NCBI RefSeq assembly: GCF_011745365.1
Contig: NW_024468910.1
Span: 4,678,068-4,742,067 of the forward strand
Length of the DNA: 64,000 nucleotides
DNA from: Cryphonectria parasitica EP155
Lineage: Eukaryota > Ascomycota > Sordariomycetes > Diaporthales > Cryphonectriaceae
Direction of reading: 5' to 3'
The notes under the pieces are model-generated. The model made no database searches. It saw nothing but the letters and a program-made list of their open reading frames with translations, and was not told the DNA's origin. Positions 1 through 11,705 of this stretch are shown here, piece by piece. Position 1 is the first letter of the stretch, and the number at the start of each line of letters is the position of its first letter. A program made the position numbers and the translations under genes.

Positions 1-760
1 GAAAGTGAGACTCTCAGCAAGTCAGTTCGTTCCGGAGCAATAAGGAAAAGCTTCAGAATATGAATTGTAGAACTATACAGGAAAAACCTCGAAACCAAGC
101 TCTCGAGCGCTCAGTTCAGCTTGGAGTGAACGCTTAAAGCTCTCAAAAACGTTACCAAAAACAACGAATAAAAAGAAGTATGCTTAATAGTATCTACTAT
201 TTCTTCAGATAGCAGAAACAGTATAAGAATTAGAACTAATACTTGCAAATATATTACGAGAATATTACAAGTTTAAGAAACTGTTTTAGGAAGAATTAGA
301 TATAGGATTGCTGAAATATAGCTTATATAATCATAAGATCTTGCTATAAGAAGAGAAATAGCTCAAATTCTTTCCTATTTATGAACTAAACAAGATATGA
401 TTAGAAGCATTTAGAGAGTATCTTGACGAGAATCTTAAAAAAGAATATATATAATCATTGTAATTACTAGCAGAATACCCTATCCTATTTATATCTAAGA
501 AAAACAGCAAGCTTAAGCTATGTATTGATTACAAGCAACTCAACAATATTACAATTAAGAACTAATATCTGTTGCCACTTATCAAGGAACTACGAGATAA
601 GTTGCAAGGAGTATAGTAGTTCATAGTTCTGAATCTGAAAGGAGCTTATAATCTGATTAGAATAAAGAAAGGAGAAGAATGGAAAACTGCTTTCAGAATA
701 TGCTATGAATACTACAAATATTTGGTTATGCTTTTTAGTCTAACGAATATCCTAGCTTCG
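1..760 (+). pseudogene. pol: pol of element A, first part (linker and RT fingers)
   Basis: Encodes the protease-RT linker and the first RT blocks. The RT box CIDYKQLNN is readable at 521-547, followed by the conserved segment around [10 protein letters not shown] and EEWKTAF. In-frame TAG and TAA codons fall at ancestral Gln or Trp positions. The frame breaks at 760, where the TRIM is inserted, and continues at 3444. The distance from Cys-521 to the YLNN box at 3501 is a multiple of three once insert and duplication are removed. Dead copy; the function in the ancestor was reverse transcription in the virus-like particle. Confidence 0.88.
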
Positions 761-973
761 TGTCAGGTGGAAAGGTTGCAAAGGCAATGTGGCGAGGTCT
801 TTCTCTCTTTCAGGAGCATACAACCAGAATAACATTGAGGCCTAAGGAGCTAAGTTCTGCTCAGCAGTGCTAACGTGGCTAGAAAGCCGCTTTATAGCCG
901 CATATTGCTTAGTCATCCGTAATTCAGCTGGCTTAGCTAGCCCTGAGCCTTGCTGGCACAATCAGCCCTAACA
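761..973. repeat. TRIM left LTR (213 bp)
   Basis: Starts TGTCAGGTGG at 761, ends CAGCCCTAACA at 973, preceded by the target duplication CTTCG at 756-760. Identical in length to the right LTR. Confidence 0.92.
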
Positions 974-1026
974 GATTGTCCCCCCTTATCAGGCCTTGTT
1001 CTCAAAGCCTTTGAGGCTTCCGAGCT

Positions 1027-1107
1027 TTCGTTGCTTTCAGGCTTCCGTTGCTCCCAGGCTTCCGTTGCTCCCAGGCTTCCGTTGCTTCCAGGCTTTCGCT
1101 GCTTCCT
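1027..1107. repeat. 17-bp minisatellite in TRIM
   Basis: About four to five copies of a 17-bp unit close to GTTGCTCCCAGGCTTCC, diverging at both ends. Confidence 0.8.
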
Positions 1108-1130
1108 AGCTGCTCCTACGCTTTCTCAAT

Positions 1131-1574
1131 GCTTCAGGCTCTTAAGATCTCTCAGTGCTTCAGGCTTCTCAAAGCTTCTCAAGATCTCTCAGTGCCTCAG
1201 GTTTCTCAAAGCCTCTCAAGATCTCTCAGTGCTTCAGGCTTCTCAAGGCCTTTCAAGATCTCTCAGTGCCTCAGGCTTCTAAGCCACTCAAGGTCTCTCA
1301 AGGTCTCTCAGTGCCTCAGGCCTCTCAAGATCTCTCAGTGCTTCAGGTTTCTCAAAGCCTCTCAAGATCTCTCAGTGCTTCAGGCCTCTCAAGGCCTCTC
1401 AAGGTCTCTCAGTGCCTCAGGCCTCTCAAGGCCTCTCAAGGTCTCTCAGTGCCTCAGGCTTCTAAGCCACTCAAGGTCTCTCAAGATCTCTCAATGCCTC
1501 AGGCCTCTCAAGGCCTCTCAAGATCTCTCAGTGCCTCAGGCTTCTCAAGGCTTCTCAAGGCTTCTCAACCATCT
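1131..1574. repeat. 37-bp minisatellite with about 12-bp substructure in TRIM
   Basis: Roughly a dozen units of about 37 bp (some shortened to about 25 bp) built from CTCTCAGTGCCTCAGG plus variants of CTCTCAAGGC. The array lacks stop codons in all plus frames, which creates overlapping Ser/Leu/Gln-rich open frames (the longest 231 codons, 1048-1743). Those look like by-products of the repeat, since they have periodic composition in every frame. Confidence 0.88.
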
Positions 1575-1969
1575 CCCTCCTTCTCTTCTGGCTTCATCCC
1601 CGAAGCCTGTGAAAAAAAAATCTCTTTTTAATCACATTTCAGATGTAAGTTTTCCAAGTGCAATACCCGCGCTATATACGCTGCTCAGTTGCTGCTCCCT
1701 TAGCGCTTTATCCAAGCATTCTTCAGAACTTAAAGCTATTTGATATAGATTGCAAGCTTTCCACTAGAAACTTAGTTTGCAGCTAAGAAGCTCAGCATTC
1801 AAAACAGCATTCCTGCAGCTATAATAGATAATTACAGCTTTCCATCTTAAGAGTTGCTTTCTAGCAACTCTAAAGCTATTATTACATTTTACTTCACTAC
1901 TAAGTATAGAAAGATAATTAGTTTGCAATCTAATACTCAAGCAATTTTAGTTGCTAAGCAGATACTCTG
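1575..1969. other. TRIM internal spacer, no gene seen
   Basis: About 395 bp between the arrays with a run of A at 1611-1619 and no periodicity, coding pattern or recognisable site. Confidence 0.6.
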
Positions 1970-2307
1970 CTTCAGCTCTATATTCTCGCTCAAATAGCAA
2001 AGAGTATACTCTTGAAAACAGAAGATACTTAGATCTACTACTTGCTTACTCTGCTTTCTTACTCGAATAATAAAGAACATATTCTCGAAAACAGAAGATA
2101 CTCAGATCTACTGCTTGCTTACTCTGCTCTCTTGCTTGAATAGCGAAGAATATACTCTCGAAAACAGAAGATATTCAGATTTACTGCTTGCTTACTCTGC
2201 TTTCTTGCTTGAATAGCAAAGAATATACTCTCGAAAACAGAAAATACTCAGATTTATTGCTTGCTTATTCTGCTCTTTCGCTTGAATAGCAAAGAATATA
2301 TTTTGTT
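1970..2307. repeat. 73-bp tandem array in TRIM
   Basis: The word GAAAACAGAAGATA or a close variant starts at 2014, 2087, 2160 and 2233, an exact 73-bp period, with a partial unit on the left and on the right. Confidence 0.88.
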
Positions 2308-2989
2308 CTAGCTTAGCAACTTGAATGCTCTGAATCTCTTCTGAATATTTCTTGCATGCTGCTTGCATATTGCTTGCTTGCTATTTGCTCTAGCTTAGCA
2401 ACTCGAATACTCTGAATCTCTTCTGAATACTTCTTATATGCTACTTGTATACTGCTTGCTTGCTGTTTGCTCTAGCTTAGCAACTCAAATGCTCTGAATC
2501 TCTTCTGAATGCTTCTTGCATGCTGCTTGCATACTGCTTGCTTGCTATTTGCTCTAGCTTAGCAACTCGAATGCTCTGAATCTCTTCTAAACGCTTCTTG
2601 CACACTGCTTGCATACTGCTTGCTTGCTGTTTGCTTTAGCTTAGCAACTCGAATGCTCTGAATCTCTTCTGAATGCTTCTTGCATGCTGCTTGTATACTG
2701 CTTGCTCGCTGTTTGCTCTAGCTTAGCAACTCGAATGCTCTGAATCTCTTCTGAACGCTTCTTGCATGCTGCTTGCATACTGCTTGCTTGCTGTTTGCTC
2801 TAGCTTAGCAACTCGAATGCTCTGAATCTCTTCTGAATGCTTCTCGCATGCTGCTTGCATACTGCTTGCTCAATACTGCTTGCTTGCTATATACTCTAGC
2901 TTAGCAACTCGAATGCTTTGAATCTCTTCTGAACGCTTCTCGCACGCTGCTTGCATACTGCTTGCTCAGCACTGCTTGCTTGCTGTATT
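2308..2989. repeat. 82-bp tandem array in TRIM
   Basis: The word CTAGCTTAGCAACT or a close variant starts at 2308, 2390, 2472, 2554, 2636, 2718 and 2800, an exact 82-bp period, then at 2896 after a 14-bp internal duplication. Eight units. Units contain nested TGCTTGCATAC-like subrepeats. Confidence 0.92.
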
Positions 2990-3108
2990 CAAAGCTCGAA
3001 AGCTCGAAAATCGAAAGCTTGAAGGTTAAAGGCTCGAAGGTCAAAGGCTCGAAGGTTAAAGGCTCGAAGGTTAAAAGCTCGAAAGTCAAAGGCTCGAAGG
3101 TTTGAAAA
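2990..3108. repeat. 15-bp purine-rich array in TRIM
   Basis: About seven units near GAAGGTTAAAGGCTC. The complementary strand reads as a 5-residue protein repeat (TFEPL-like), which I regard as a by-product. Confidence 0.85.
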
Positions 3109-3225
3109 GGATAGTAGTCTGATCGTTTGCTCTGCTCCTGCTCAGTATTAGCGCTGCTCCTAGGGAAAAAAAAAAGATAGAAAGCCTCGCTGGATTGCCT
3201 CCTTTAAAAGGGCCAAGCTTCAAAC

Positions 3226-3438
3226 TGTCAGGTGGAAAGGTTGCAAAGGCAATGTAGCGAGGTCTTTCTCTCTTTCAGAGGCATACAATCAGAATAACAT
3301 TGAGGCCTAAGGAGCTAAGTTCTGCTCAGCAGTGCTAACGTGGCTAGAAAGCCGCTTTATAGCCGCATATTGCTTAGTCATCCGTAATCCAGCTGGCTTA
3401 GCTAGCCCTGAGCCTTGCTGGCACAATCAGCCCTGACA
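3226..3438. repeat. TRIM right LTR (213 bp)
   Basis: Starts TGTCAGGTGG at 3226, ends CAGCCCTGACA at 3438, followed by CTTCG at 3439-3443. Six transitions relative to the left LTR. A short A-run (about 3166) and a purine-rich AAAAGGG (about 3206) lie upstream; either could be a polypurine tract. Confidence 0.92.
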
Positions 3439-5726
3439 CTTCGTTCCAGGAAATAATCAATCACATTCTATGCAAGCATCTGAATCAATTTATCATTGCT
3501 TATCTTAATAATATCCTTATCTACTCTCGAATACTTGAAGAGTATAAGAAATATATAGAAATAGTATTGCAAATACTTCAAGATGCGAAACTTCTTGTAG
3601 AATCTGCAAAGAATTACTTTCACGTACAAAAGATTAACTATCTCGGATTTACAATCAAACCAGGATGCATTAAGCTATAGAAAAATAAGATAGAAGCTAT
3701 TAGGAATTAGCCAGTTCTTAGGAATGTTAGGAATATTAGATCTTTCCTCGAATATATCAACTTCTATAAACAGTTTATTAAGAATTATAGCTGAATCATG
3801 CATTCTCTTACGAATCTTACTAAAAGAGATTAACTCTTCAAATGAACCTTCAAAGCACAAGAAGCCTTTGATAAGATTATTAAGTATATTATCTTAGAGC
3901 TAGTTCTGTATAAAGCAGACTCTTATAAATCCTTTGAAGTTGAGACTAATGTATCGAGATATGCACTCGGAGAATAACTTAGCTAGCGAGATGATTAAGA
4001 GCATCTAAGAATTATAAGCAACTTCTCAAAGAAGTTAAATAGCTCAGAAATCAACTACAGAATCTCTAATCAGGAACTTATAGTAATAATAAAAGCTTTC
4101 AAGAAGTAGCAATACTATTTTATTAGCATATAATACTCGATTATAGTTCACTCGGATTACAAGAATCTGATTATATTTATAATAACTAAGATTTTGAATA
4201 AGCAATAAGTTAGATGAACAGAATTTCTCTTATAATTCGATTTCAAGATTGTATACTACAAAAGCTTGGAGAATAAATGAGCGGATGCTCTTAATAGAAG
4301 ATTAGACTATCAAGATACAGATTTCTCGGATATATAAAATATCTTTGCTCAAGATAAATTAGAAAATCTTATTAATATATATAGAGAACTAAATGCTGCT
4401 CTTAGAATAGAATTCTTAGAAGAAAATTCAGAATTGATAATTTCAGATGAGCAAAATAACTATATCAAGAATGTATATAATGCATTAGCATATGAATATT
4501 AGGAAGTTAAAGTAATCTATAAATGCATCAAAAGATATTGAAACTTACCAAGCCTTAGAAAAAGAATTGAAAACATTCTATAACAATGCAATAGCTGCAA
4601 GAAGAATAAAGCAGAAAGATATAAGCTTTATAAACTACTATACTTCTTACTAGTACTTATAACTATTTAGTAATCCATTAATCTAAACTTTATTACTAAG
4701 CTATTCTTCTTATAAGAACTCTTAATTAAGATGTAATATAATAGCATTCTAGTAGTAATTTGCAAACTGAGCAAGTATGCTTACTTTCTTTCTTATAAGG
4801 AAAGCAGTATAGTAGAAGAACTTGCATATGCATTTCTTAGAATAATTATTGCTAATTATAGCATACTAGAAGAAGTAATCTCTAATAGAAATAGGAAGTT
4901 TAACTTGAAATTTTGAACTTTACTTATAAAACAGCTTGAAATATACTATAGAATATTTATAGTATTTCATCTGCAGATAGATAAATAGATAGAAAGAATA
5001 AATTAAATTATTAAATAGTATCTTCAATACTATATTAATCAGAAATAGAATAACTGAGTTAATCTATTGCTTCTTATACAGTTCGCTTATAATAGCGTAG
5101 ATATAAGCATAATAAAGAAATCACTATTCTTCATACTCTATAAATATAATCCAACAGCTTACTACAAAGTATTGCTGGGAGTAGATGCAGAAGCTGCGGA
5201 TAAAAGAGTTAAGAAGATTAAGAAAGTTCAGAAGGAATTCCGATCAGAATTACAATTCGTTCAAGAATGAATAATGCAGTATATAAACTCTAAAAGGATT
5301 GAGAAACTAATTCTACAGAAGGAAGATAAGATTTATCTACTTCGAAAAAATATCAAAATAACAAGATCTAGCAATAAACTCGATTATAAGAAGTTAGAAC
5401 TATTCAAAATCTTATAACAGATTTCTCTAGTTAATTATAAATTAGTATTATCTTATAAGATAAGAATATACTCAGTTTTTCACATTTTACTGCTGGAATC
5501 AGCAGTATAGGAAATATTAATGAATAATATAGCAGAAGTGGAAAACAATAAATCAGAATATAAGATAGAAAAGATTCTCAAGCACAGAAGCATAAACAAT
5601 ATAAGGGAATATCTTATCAAATGAAAAGATTATTCAGCAAGTGAAAATTCATGAGAACTACGAGAGAATGTTGAAAACGCTCAGGAAAGGATAGCTGAAT
5701 ATTGGAAAAGGAAAGCTAGTATCTAA
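3439..5726 (+). pseudogene. pol: pol of element A, second part (RT palm to chromodomain)
   Basis: Resumes RT after the TRIM. The catalytic box reads YLNNILIYS from 3501: both Asp codons of YLDD are now AAT. The RNase H start reads FEVETN near 3935. The integrase zinc region ends in CNSCKKNK near 4600, the integrase core begins near 4740, and the second core acid region (IERIN) lies near 4990. A chromodomain follows at about 5557-5700 (EYKIEKILKHRS, then EYLIK, then SASENS). Stop TAA at 5724-5726 overlaps the stop of the antisense gene. Ancestral function: DNA synthesis, RNA removal and integration, with the chromodomain reading heterochromatin marks. Confidence 0.88.
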
Positions 5727-6370
5727 GATGATCGCTCCACTCCGAACTAAGATCCAAAAGCCTTAGAAACCTTGCTCTTCAGAAAATCCAATCAATCTAT
5801 TACTGCACTTCTCAAATCCACGGAATCTCAGTTGAAATCTTCAAAGAAAGAATCTCCAGCTACAACAGCAGATTCCTCCGCTACTACAGCCTGCACTTCA
5901 GCAGCAATACACACCCTCTCAGCTTCAGCTTTCTCAGCTTTCATACAATCCAATTCCTTTATGCAAGTAATGCTATAATGCAGAGCACATTTCATCTTTT
6001 CGGATTATATCCGCTTCTATTAGCGCAAACAGAGAAGCTTAGTTTCTTTCTTCTTAATCTCATTCTCCAACTTTCAATATTGAATAATGATATTGCAAAG
6101 CTTCTTGGAAAAAGAGCTTATAATATTGTACTTGAAGCAGCTTAATTGAATACATTCGATGCAATAAGAAGAGTTTCTGGGAAACATCTTATAAAACTCG
6201 AAACTATAATTCTTACAATAGGAATAAATGAGCATTTCAATAAAATTTTCCAAGAAGCAGGAAATCAAGAGATCTTGATCTTGGATACTCTTTGGAATGA
6301 AAGAAGGTTTGCAAATACAGAATTTATTGATTCTGTTTAACATTTCAATCAGAAAAGCAAGATTATGCAT
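5723..6370 (-). pseudogene. Antisense accessory gene (asORF) of element A
   Basis: Runs opposite to Gag-Pol from ATG at 6370 to TAG at 5725-5723, 216 codons, one frame throughout. The first 98 codons are open (MHNLAFLIEML start), with a Cys-rich patch (YCIECIQLSC) near residue 72. A TGA (CGA in element D) and further RIP-type stops follow. The middle is Lys/Glu-rich and heptad-like (KLENEIKKKETK, then KAEKAEAER), and the end reads EDFN-stop-DSVDL...GVERSS, matching the FDWNSV region of other copies. No family recognised. No intron in this copy. Its conservation across copies with distinct sequence argues it was a real gene rather than a mirror of the 3' untranslated region. Confidence 0.8.
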
Positions 6371-6435
6371 ATGAAGAATTTGCTAGAATATTTATAGAAG
6401 ATTGTTGGAAATAATAACTAATAGAAGAAAGATGA

Positions 6436-6881
6436 TATTATAATTTATTCAATATGCAGATTACAGGATAAGCTCTACTAATTAAGAAATCAGATATTAT
6501 AATCCAATATTGAATACTAATCAGGATTATATAACTCGGATTAGAATTACTAGCGCAATTATATCGATTATGAATATAATTAATATATTTAGGAAATAAT
6601 TATGAGAAATCGGAATATAGTTAGAATAGTTAGAACTGAAAAGCTGGATATATAAGAATACATTCATTACCATTAGATAGATTTAGTATATAGCTCTTCA
6701 GTTATCAATCTAAGTATTCAGTTTCATATACTGAGTAGCTCCAAAGGCAGTGAACACTTGCATTGCTTATTAGGATTTGTACAGTTCCGTATTCAAGAAC
6801 TTGATACTTTAATACCGCTCTTGTTAGCATAAACCCCTTCGTATACTTAGGAATCTTCGGATTGCTGCAGTGCTCATTACA
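6436..6881 (+). repeat. 3' LTR of element A (446 bp)
   Basis: Starts TATTATAATTTATTC (RIP form of TGTTATAACCCATTC) and ends GCTGCAGTGCTCATTACA. Its U3 module resembles that of F and G. Confidence 0.85.
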
Positions 6882-6934
6882 ATCAGCCAGCGGGGGAATG
6901 CACTGTATCCAGTCTCTCGGGAATCTTCTTTCTC

Positions 6935-7376
6935 TTAATAGCCTAGCAATATCAGTGCAGCGCTATATATACAATATATATGAGTACTCATGGAGGCTGT
7001 GAGAGTGATGGGAGGCGGAGCTTCCGGAGCAGGAGTCTCGGGAGACTTAAGGGGGAGCGAGAGAGAGGGCGAGGGCGAGGGAGAGGCTCTCTTGCGCTTC
7101 TTGCTAGCGGGAGCCTTGCAGCCACCACGCTAACTGCTGCAGCAGCTACGAGAGGGAGAGGATGCAGAAGCAGCAGGAGCGCCTGAGGGCAGAGAGTAGC
7201 GAGGAGGGAGCACTGCATTAATAGCACTGAAGGAGGCATTGCTAGCTTCCGAAGCTTTAGGAGCAATCTGACTTTCAGAGATTTCAGAAGCTAGTGCAGC
7301 TTCTCTAGATGCATTAATAGCAATAAAAGAAGATATCTGTAATAAATTAGCTTTTATGTAATGCTTCAGAGAATAG
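6935..7376 (-). pseudogene. Possible coding remnant, disordered and basic
   Basis: Reading the minus strand from about 7376 to a TAA near 6935 gives about 147 codons broken by one TAG (7130-7132, which would be CAG before a C-to-T change). The translation is Ala/Ser-rich (NASREAALASEISES), then has a basic patch ASKKRKRASPSPSPS that resembles a nuclear localisation signal, then a Pro-rich stretch. No start, family or partner is visible. It could be the tail of a host or transposon protein, or chance in a low-complexity island. Confidence 0.25.
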
Positions 7377-7390
7377 GGATATATATATTA

Positions 7391-7440
7391 TATTATTGCT
7401 GCTATTATTATTGTTATTACTGCTGCTGCTGTAGTAGCTG
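7391..7440. repeat. Imperfect trinucleotide microsatellite (TAT/TGC)
   Basis: Consecutive TATTATTGC-, TATTATTGT- and TGCTGCTGC-type triplets. Confidence 0.75.
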
Positions 7441-8139
7441 AGGAAAGAGAAAAATAGAAAGAGAGAGGGGTTTAGGTGCAAGAGCGAAATAGGGAGCAAT
7501 AGTGCTTTATTAGTATGCATATCCCAGACAACTCTGTTATCTAGCTCTAGAAGCTATTCCGAGATCGCAGTAGCATGAATAATTGCACTAAGCTGCACAG
7601 TCTTCGTAATTATGCTGCATTTGCGCTGCGCTAGCGCTGGAGCAACCTTTACAACATCATATAACTTACTAGCAGAGGAAAACTTAGCTCTCTAGAGCAA
7701 GGCATCTTAATAACAAGAACTAATTGATAAGAGAATTATTAATAAGTATGAAGAAATCTGTGAGTTTGTACGAAAGCAGCTCGGATGCATAGTTTCTAGA
7801 AACAGAAATCTGAAAGAGGGAGGATTCTGTTAGAGCTTGTATATATACAAAGAAAATAAGTAGCTCTTGCAATTTCTGGTAGCAGTTCAGAGCTGCTGCA
7901 AGGGCTTCGCTCCGAAGCAGCGCTCTTGTACGATGCTGCGTAGCTATTAGGCTATTATTATCCTATCTAGTCCAGGCCAATTGTGTACATAAGGGAAAGG
8001 GGAACAATAGGTTCAGCAGCGAAAAGAGGAGGAGGGAGATAGGTTCAGTAGTCCCTTTGAATGGAAGCATTAACAGAGCGGCTTGGGAGCAGCTTACACC
8101 CCTTCACCTCACTTGTGTGCCCTTTTTACTCTGATAATA

Positions 8140-11100
8140 TTTAAGAATACAAGTATAGTATATTATTGAATAGTAGCGCTTAGAGAAACTTTATATTCCT
8201 ATATATCATTAATCAAGCATAATTACAATAGAAATGAAAGAAATGCTTATATACTCTCAGTACTATGAAAGAACAATCTGTTGTATACAATTAAGAAGTA
8301 ATCAATAAGAAAACTAATCATTTACTTATTTTAATTCAAGAATATATAATTAAGATTTCCTTTAATATTACAGATATAGCATAGCATAAGCTGATTATAA
8401 GATTTTCATAGCTTAAGAAGCATAATTCTTGAATTGATTGAACTACTAGCCAGATCTTATAAGAATGAGCTATACTTAAGAAGATAATTATAATTAATAG
8501 CGTAGAATAAAAGCTAGTTATTGAAGAGCATTCAGGAAAAGAAGCTTTATATAACTTTATATATATTTCTAAATCAGCAGAACTAGCAATTCAAAGAGAA
8601 AAACCTAGTAATAAGTAAATCCAGATAGTGCTAGAGCGTTAACAGATTAGCAAAATAATAGAAGCAAAGCTTTCAGCAGATCAGTTTGCTTCAGAGTAAT
8701 AAGAAAAAGCTTCAGAAAGTGAATTATAAATCTATATAAGAAAAATCTTGGAACTAGGCTCTTAAGCGCTCAGTTTAGCTTGAAGTAAACGCTTAAGATC
8801 CTCAAAAATATTACTAAAAATAACAAATAAAAAGAAGTATATTCAACAGTATTTACTATTCTTTCAGATAGCAGAAATAGCATATAGACTAGAATCAATA
8901 CTTACAAATATACTATAAGAATACTATAAGTTCAAGAAACTATTTCAAAAGAAATTGAATACAGGATTATTAGAATACAGCTTATACAATTATAGAATCC
9001 TATTATAAGAAGGAAAATAGCTCAAGTTCTTTCTCATCTATAGATTAGATAAGGCATAATTAGAAGTACTTAAGGAGTATCTTGATGAGAACTTTAAAAA
9101 GAGATATATATAATTATTGCAATCATTAGCAGAATATCCTATTCTGTTTATATCCAAGAAAAATAGCAAGCTCAAGCTCTGTATTGATTATAAGTAGCTT
9201 AATAATATTATAATCAAGAATTAGTATTTGTTGCTACTTATTAAAAAATTATACAATAGATTGCAGAGAGTATAATAGTTTATAGCTTTAGATCTAAAAG
9301 AAGCTTATAATCTAATTAGAATAAAGAAAGAAGAAGAATGGAAAACTGCTTTCAGAATATGCTATGAATACTACGAGTATTTGATTATGCTCTTCAGCTT
9401 AATAAATATCTCAGCTTTATTTCAGGAAATAATTAATTATATCTTATACAAGCATTTGAATCAGTTTATTATTATATATCTTAATAATATTCTTATTTAC
9501 TCTTGAATACTAAAGAAATATAAGAAGTATATGAAAACAATATTATAAATGCTTTAAGATGCAAAACTTCTTATAGAATCTGCAAAAAGTTACTTTTATA
9601 TACAAAAGATTAACTATCTTAAATTTATAATTAAATCAGAATGCATTAAGCTATAGAAGAATAAGATAAAAGCTATTAGAAACTAGCTAATTCTTAGAAA
9701 TATTAGAAATATTAGATCTTTTCTCAAATATATCAACTTTTATAAGCAGTTCATTAAGAACTATAGCTGAATTGCATATTCTCTTACAAATCTTACTAAA
9801 AAAGAGCAGCTTTTCAAATAGATCTTTAAAGAATAAGAAGCTTTCAATAAAATCATTAGATATATTATCTTAGAACTGATTCTGTATAAAGCAAATCTCT
9901 ATAAACCTTTTGAGATTGAAACTAATGCATTAGAATATATATTTGGGAAACAACTTAGTTAGCAAGATAATCAAGAGCATTTAAGAATTATAAGCAACTT
10001 TTCAAAGAAGTTGAATAGTTCAAAAATCAATTACGAAATCTCTAATCAGAAGCTTATAGCAATAGTAAAAACCTTTAAAAAATAATAATACTATCTTATT
10101 AGCATATAATACCAGATTATAGTTTACTCGGATTATAAGAATCTAATTATATTTATAATAATTAAAGTTTTGAACAAATAATAGATTAAATAAGCAGAAT
10201 TCTTATTACAATTTGATTTTAGAATTATATACTGCAAAAGCTTAGAAAATGAATAAGCAGATGCTCTTAGCAAGAGATCAGATTATTGAAATACAGACTT
10301 CTTAAATATATAGAATATCTTTGCTTAAAATAAATTAGGAAATCTTGTTAATATGCATAGAGAACTGAATACTGTTTTTAGAATTAGATTTTCAGAAAAA
10401 GATTCAGAATTAATAACTTCAAACGAACAAGATAATTACATTAAAGATGTATATAGTATACTAGTATACAAATATTAGAAAGTTAAAGCAACTTACAAAT
10501 ATATTAAAAAATACTGAAATTTACTAAGCTTTAGGAAAAGAATTGAAAATATTCTATAATAATATAATAGCTATAAGAAGAATAAAGCAGCAAGATACAA
10601 GCTTTATAAACTACTATATTTCTTATTAATACTTATAACTATTTAGCAATTTATTAATCTAAACTTTATTATTAAGCTACTTTTCTTATAAGAATTCTTA
10701 ATTAAAGTATAATATAATAATATTCTAATAATAATTTGCAAACTAAATAAATATACTTACTTTCTTTTCTATAAGAAAAGCAGTATAGCAGAAGAACTTA
10801 TATATATATTTCTTAGAATGATTATTGCTAATTATAGTATGCTAAAAGAAGTAATCTTTAATAGAAATAGAAAGTTTAATTCAAAGTTTTAAACTTTGCT
10901 TATAAAACAACTTAAAATATATTACAGAATATTTATAATATTTTACTTATAAATAGATAAATAAATGAAAAAAATGAATTAGATTATTAAATAATATTTT
11001 TAATATTATATTAATTAGAAATAGAATAACTAAATTAATCTATTACTTTTTATACAGTTTGCTTATAATAGCACAAATATAAATATAATAAAGAAATTAT

Positions 11101-11705
11101 TATTCTTTATACTTTATAAATATAATCTAATAGCTTATTATAAAATATTGCTAGAAGCAGATATAAAAGCTGCAAATAAAAGAATTAAGAAGATTAAGAA
11201 GATTTAGAAAGAACTTTAGTTAGAATTACAATTCATTCAGAAATAAATAATACAATATATAAATTCTAAAAGAATTGAGAAATTAATTCTATAGAAGGAA
11301 AATAAGATTTATTTACTTCAGAAAAATATTAAAATAATTAAGCTTAGTAATAAATTTAATTATAAGAAGTTAGAATTATTTAAGATCTTATAATAAATCT
11401 TTCTAATTAATTACAAATTAGTATTATTTTATAAGATAAGAATATACTTAGTTTTTCATATCTTACTGCTAGAATTAGCAGTATAAGAAATATTAATGAA
11501 TAATATAGCAAAGATAGAAAATAATAAATTAGAATATAAGATAGAAAAAATTCTTAAGCATAGAAGTATAAATAATATAAGAGAATATCTTATTAAATAG
11601 AAAAGTTATTTAGCAAGCAAAAACTTATAAAAACTACAGAAAAATATTAAGAATGCTTAGAAAAGAATAGCTGAATATTGAAAGAGAAAGAAAATCAGTA
11701 TCTAG
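8140..11705 (+). pseudogene. pol: pol of element A' (protease to integrase; C-terminus eroded)
   Basis: Begins at the protease active site, read as ILLNSSA from 8160 (D of the D-S/T-G/S triad changed to N). RT box YLNNIL at 9477. RNase H, the integrase zinc region (near 10500) and core follow. The chromodomain part (about 11536-11680) is recognisable by alignment with element E, with Lys-stop replacing Lys-Trp. Stop TAG at 11703-11705 overlaps the antisense stop. Dozens of in-frame stops of the CAA/CAG/TGG type; no indel at the checkpoints. Confidence 0.85.

Larger units (their letters stand above)
761..3438. mobile_element. Non-autonomous LTR element (TRIM/LARD-like) built of tandem arrays
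   Basis: Bounded by two 213-bp direct repeats (761-973, 3226-3438) that begin TGTCAGG and end CCTAACA or CCTGACA, forming a short terminal inverted repeat, and flanked by the 5-bp duplication CTTCG (756-760, 3439-3443). The two LTRs differ at six sites, all transitions. The internal 2.25 kb has no Gag or Pol similarity that I can see; it consists of five different tandem arrays with short spacers. It is far less AT-rich than the host element A, so it arrived later or escaped RIP. It must be mobilised in trans. An unusual architecture for a terminal-repeat retrotransposon in miniature. Confidence 0.9.
1..6881 (+). mobile_element. Element A: Ty3/gypsy chromovirus, 3' part, interrupted by a TRIM
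   Basis: The window opens inside Pol, in the linker between protease and RT, so the 5' LTR, Gag and protease lie outside. Pol continues to 5726, followed by the antisense gene (5723-6370) and the 3' LTR (6436-6881). A 2,678-bp unrelated LTR element sits in the RT at 761-3438. Removing it with one copy of the target duplication restores the Pol frame. Nonsense codons are nearly all TAA or TAG at places where other copies have CAA, CAG or TGG, as expected from RIP. Family identity rests on RT, RNase H, integrase and chromodomain order. Confidence 0.9.
6882..8139. other. Less AT-rich island between two retroelements
   Basis: About 1.26 kb with no similarity to the surrounding chromovirus. CpG and CpA are retained, so it probably was not duplicated when RIP acted. 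It contains GA-rich low-complexity sequence (about 7046-7092), a trinucleotide repeat and a possible reverse-strand coding remnant. It may be pre-insertion host DNA or a fragment of another element. The right edge, where A' homology begins, is approximate. Confidence 0.7.

Noticed and set aside
950..1743. Overlapping plus-strand open frames of 110-231 codons in the TRIM.
   Set aside because: The minisatellite has no stop codons in any plus frame, so all three frames are open and periodic; no frame is favoured.
1970..2989. CRISPR-like regular repeats.
   Set aside because: Units are contiguous with no unique spacers, the host is eukaryotic, and no cas genes exist.
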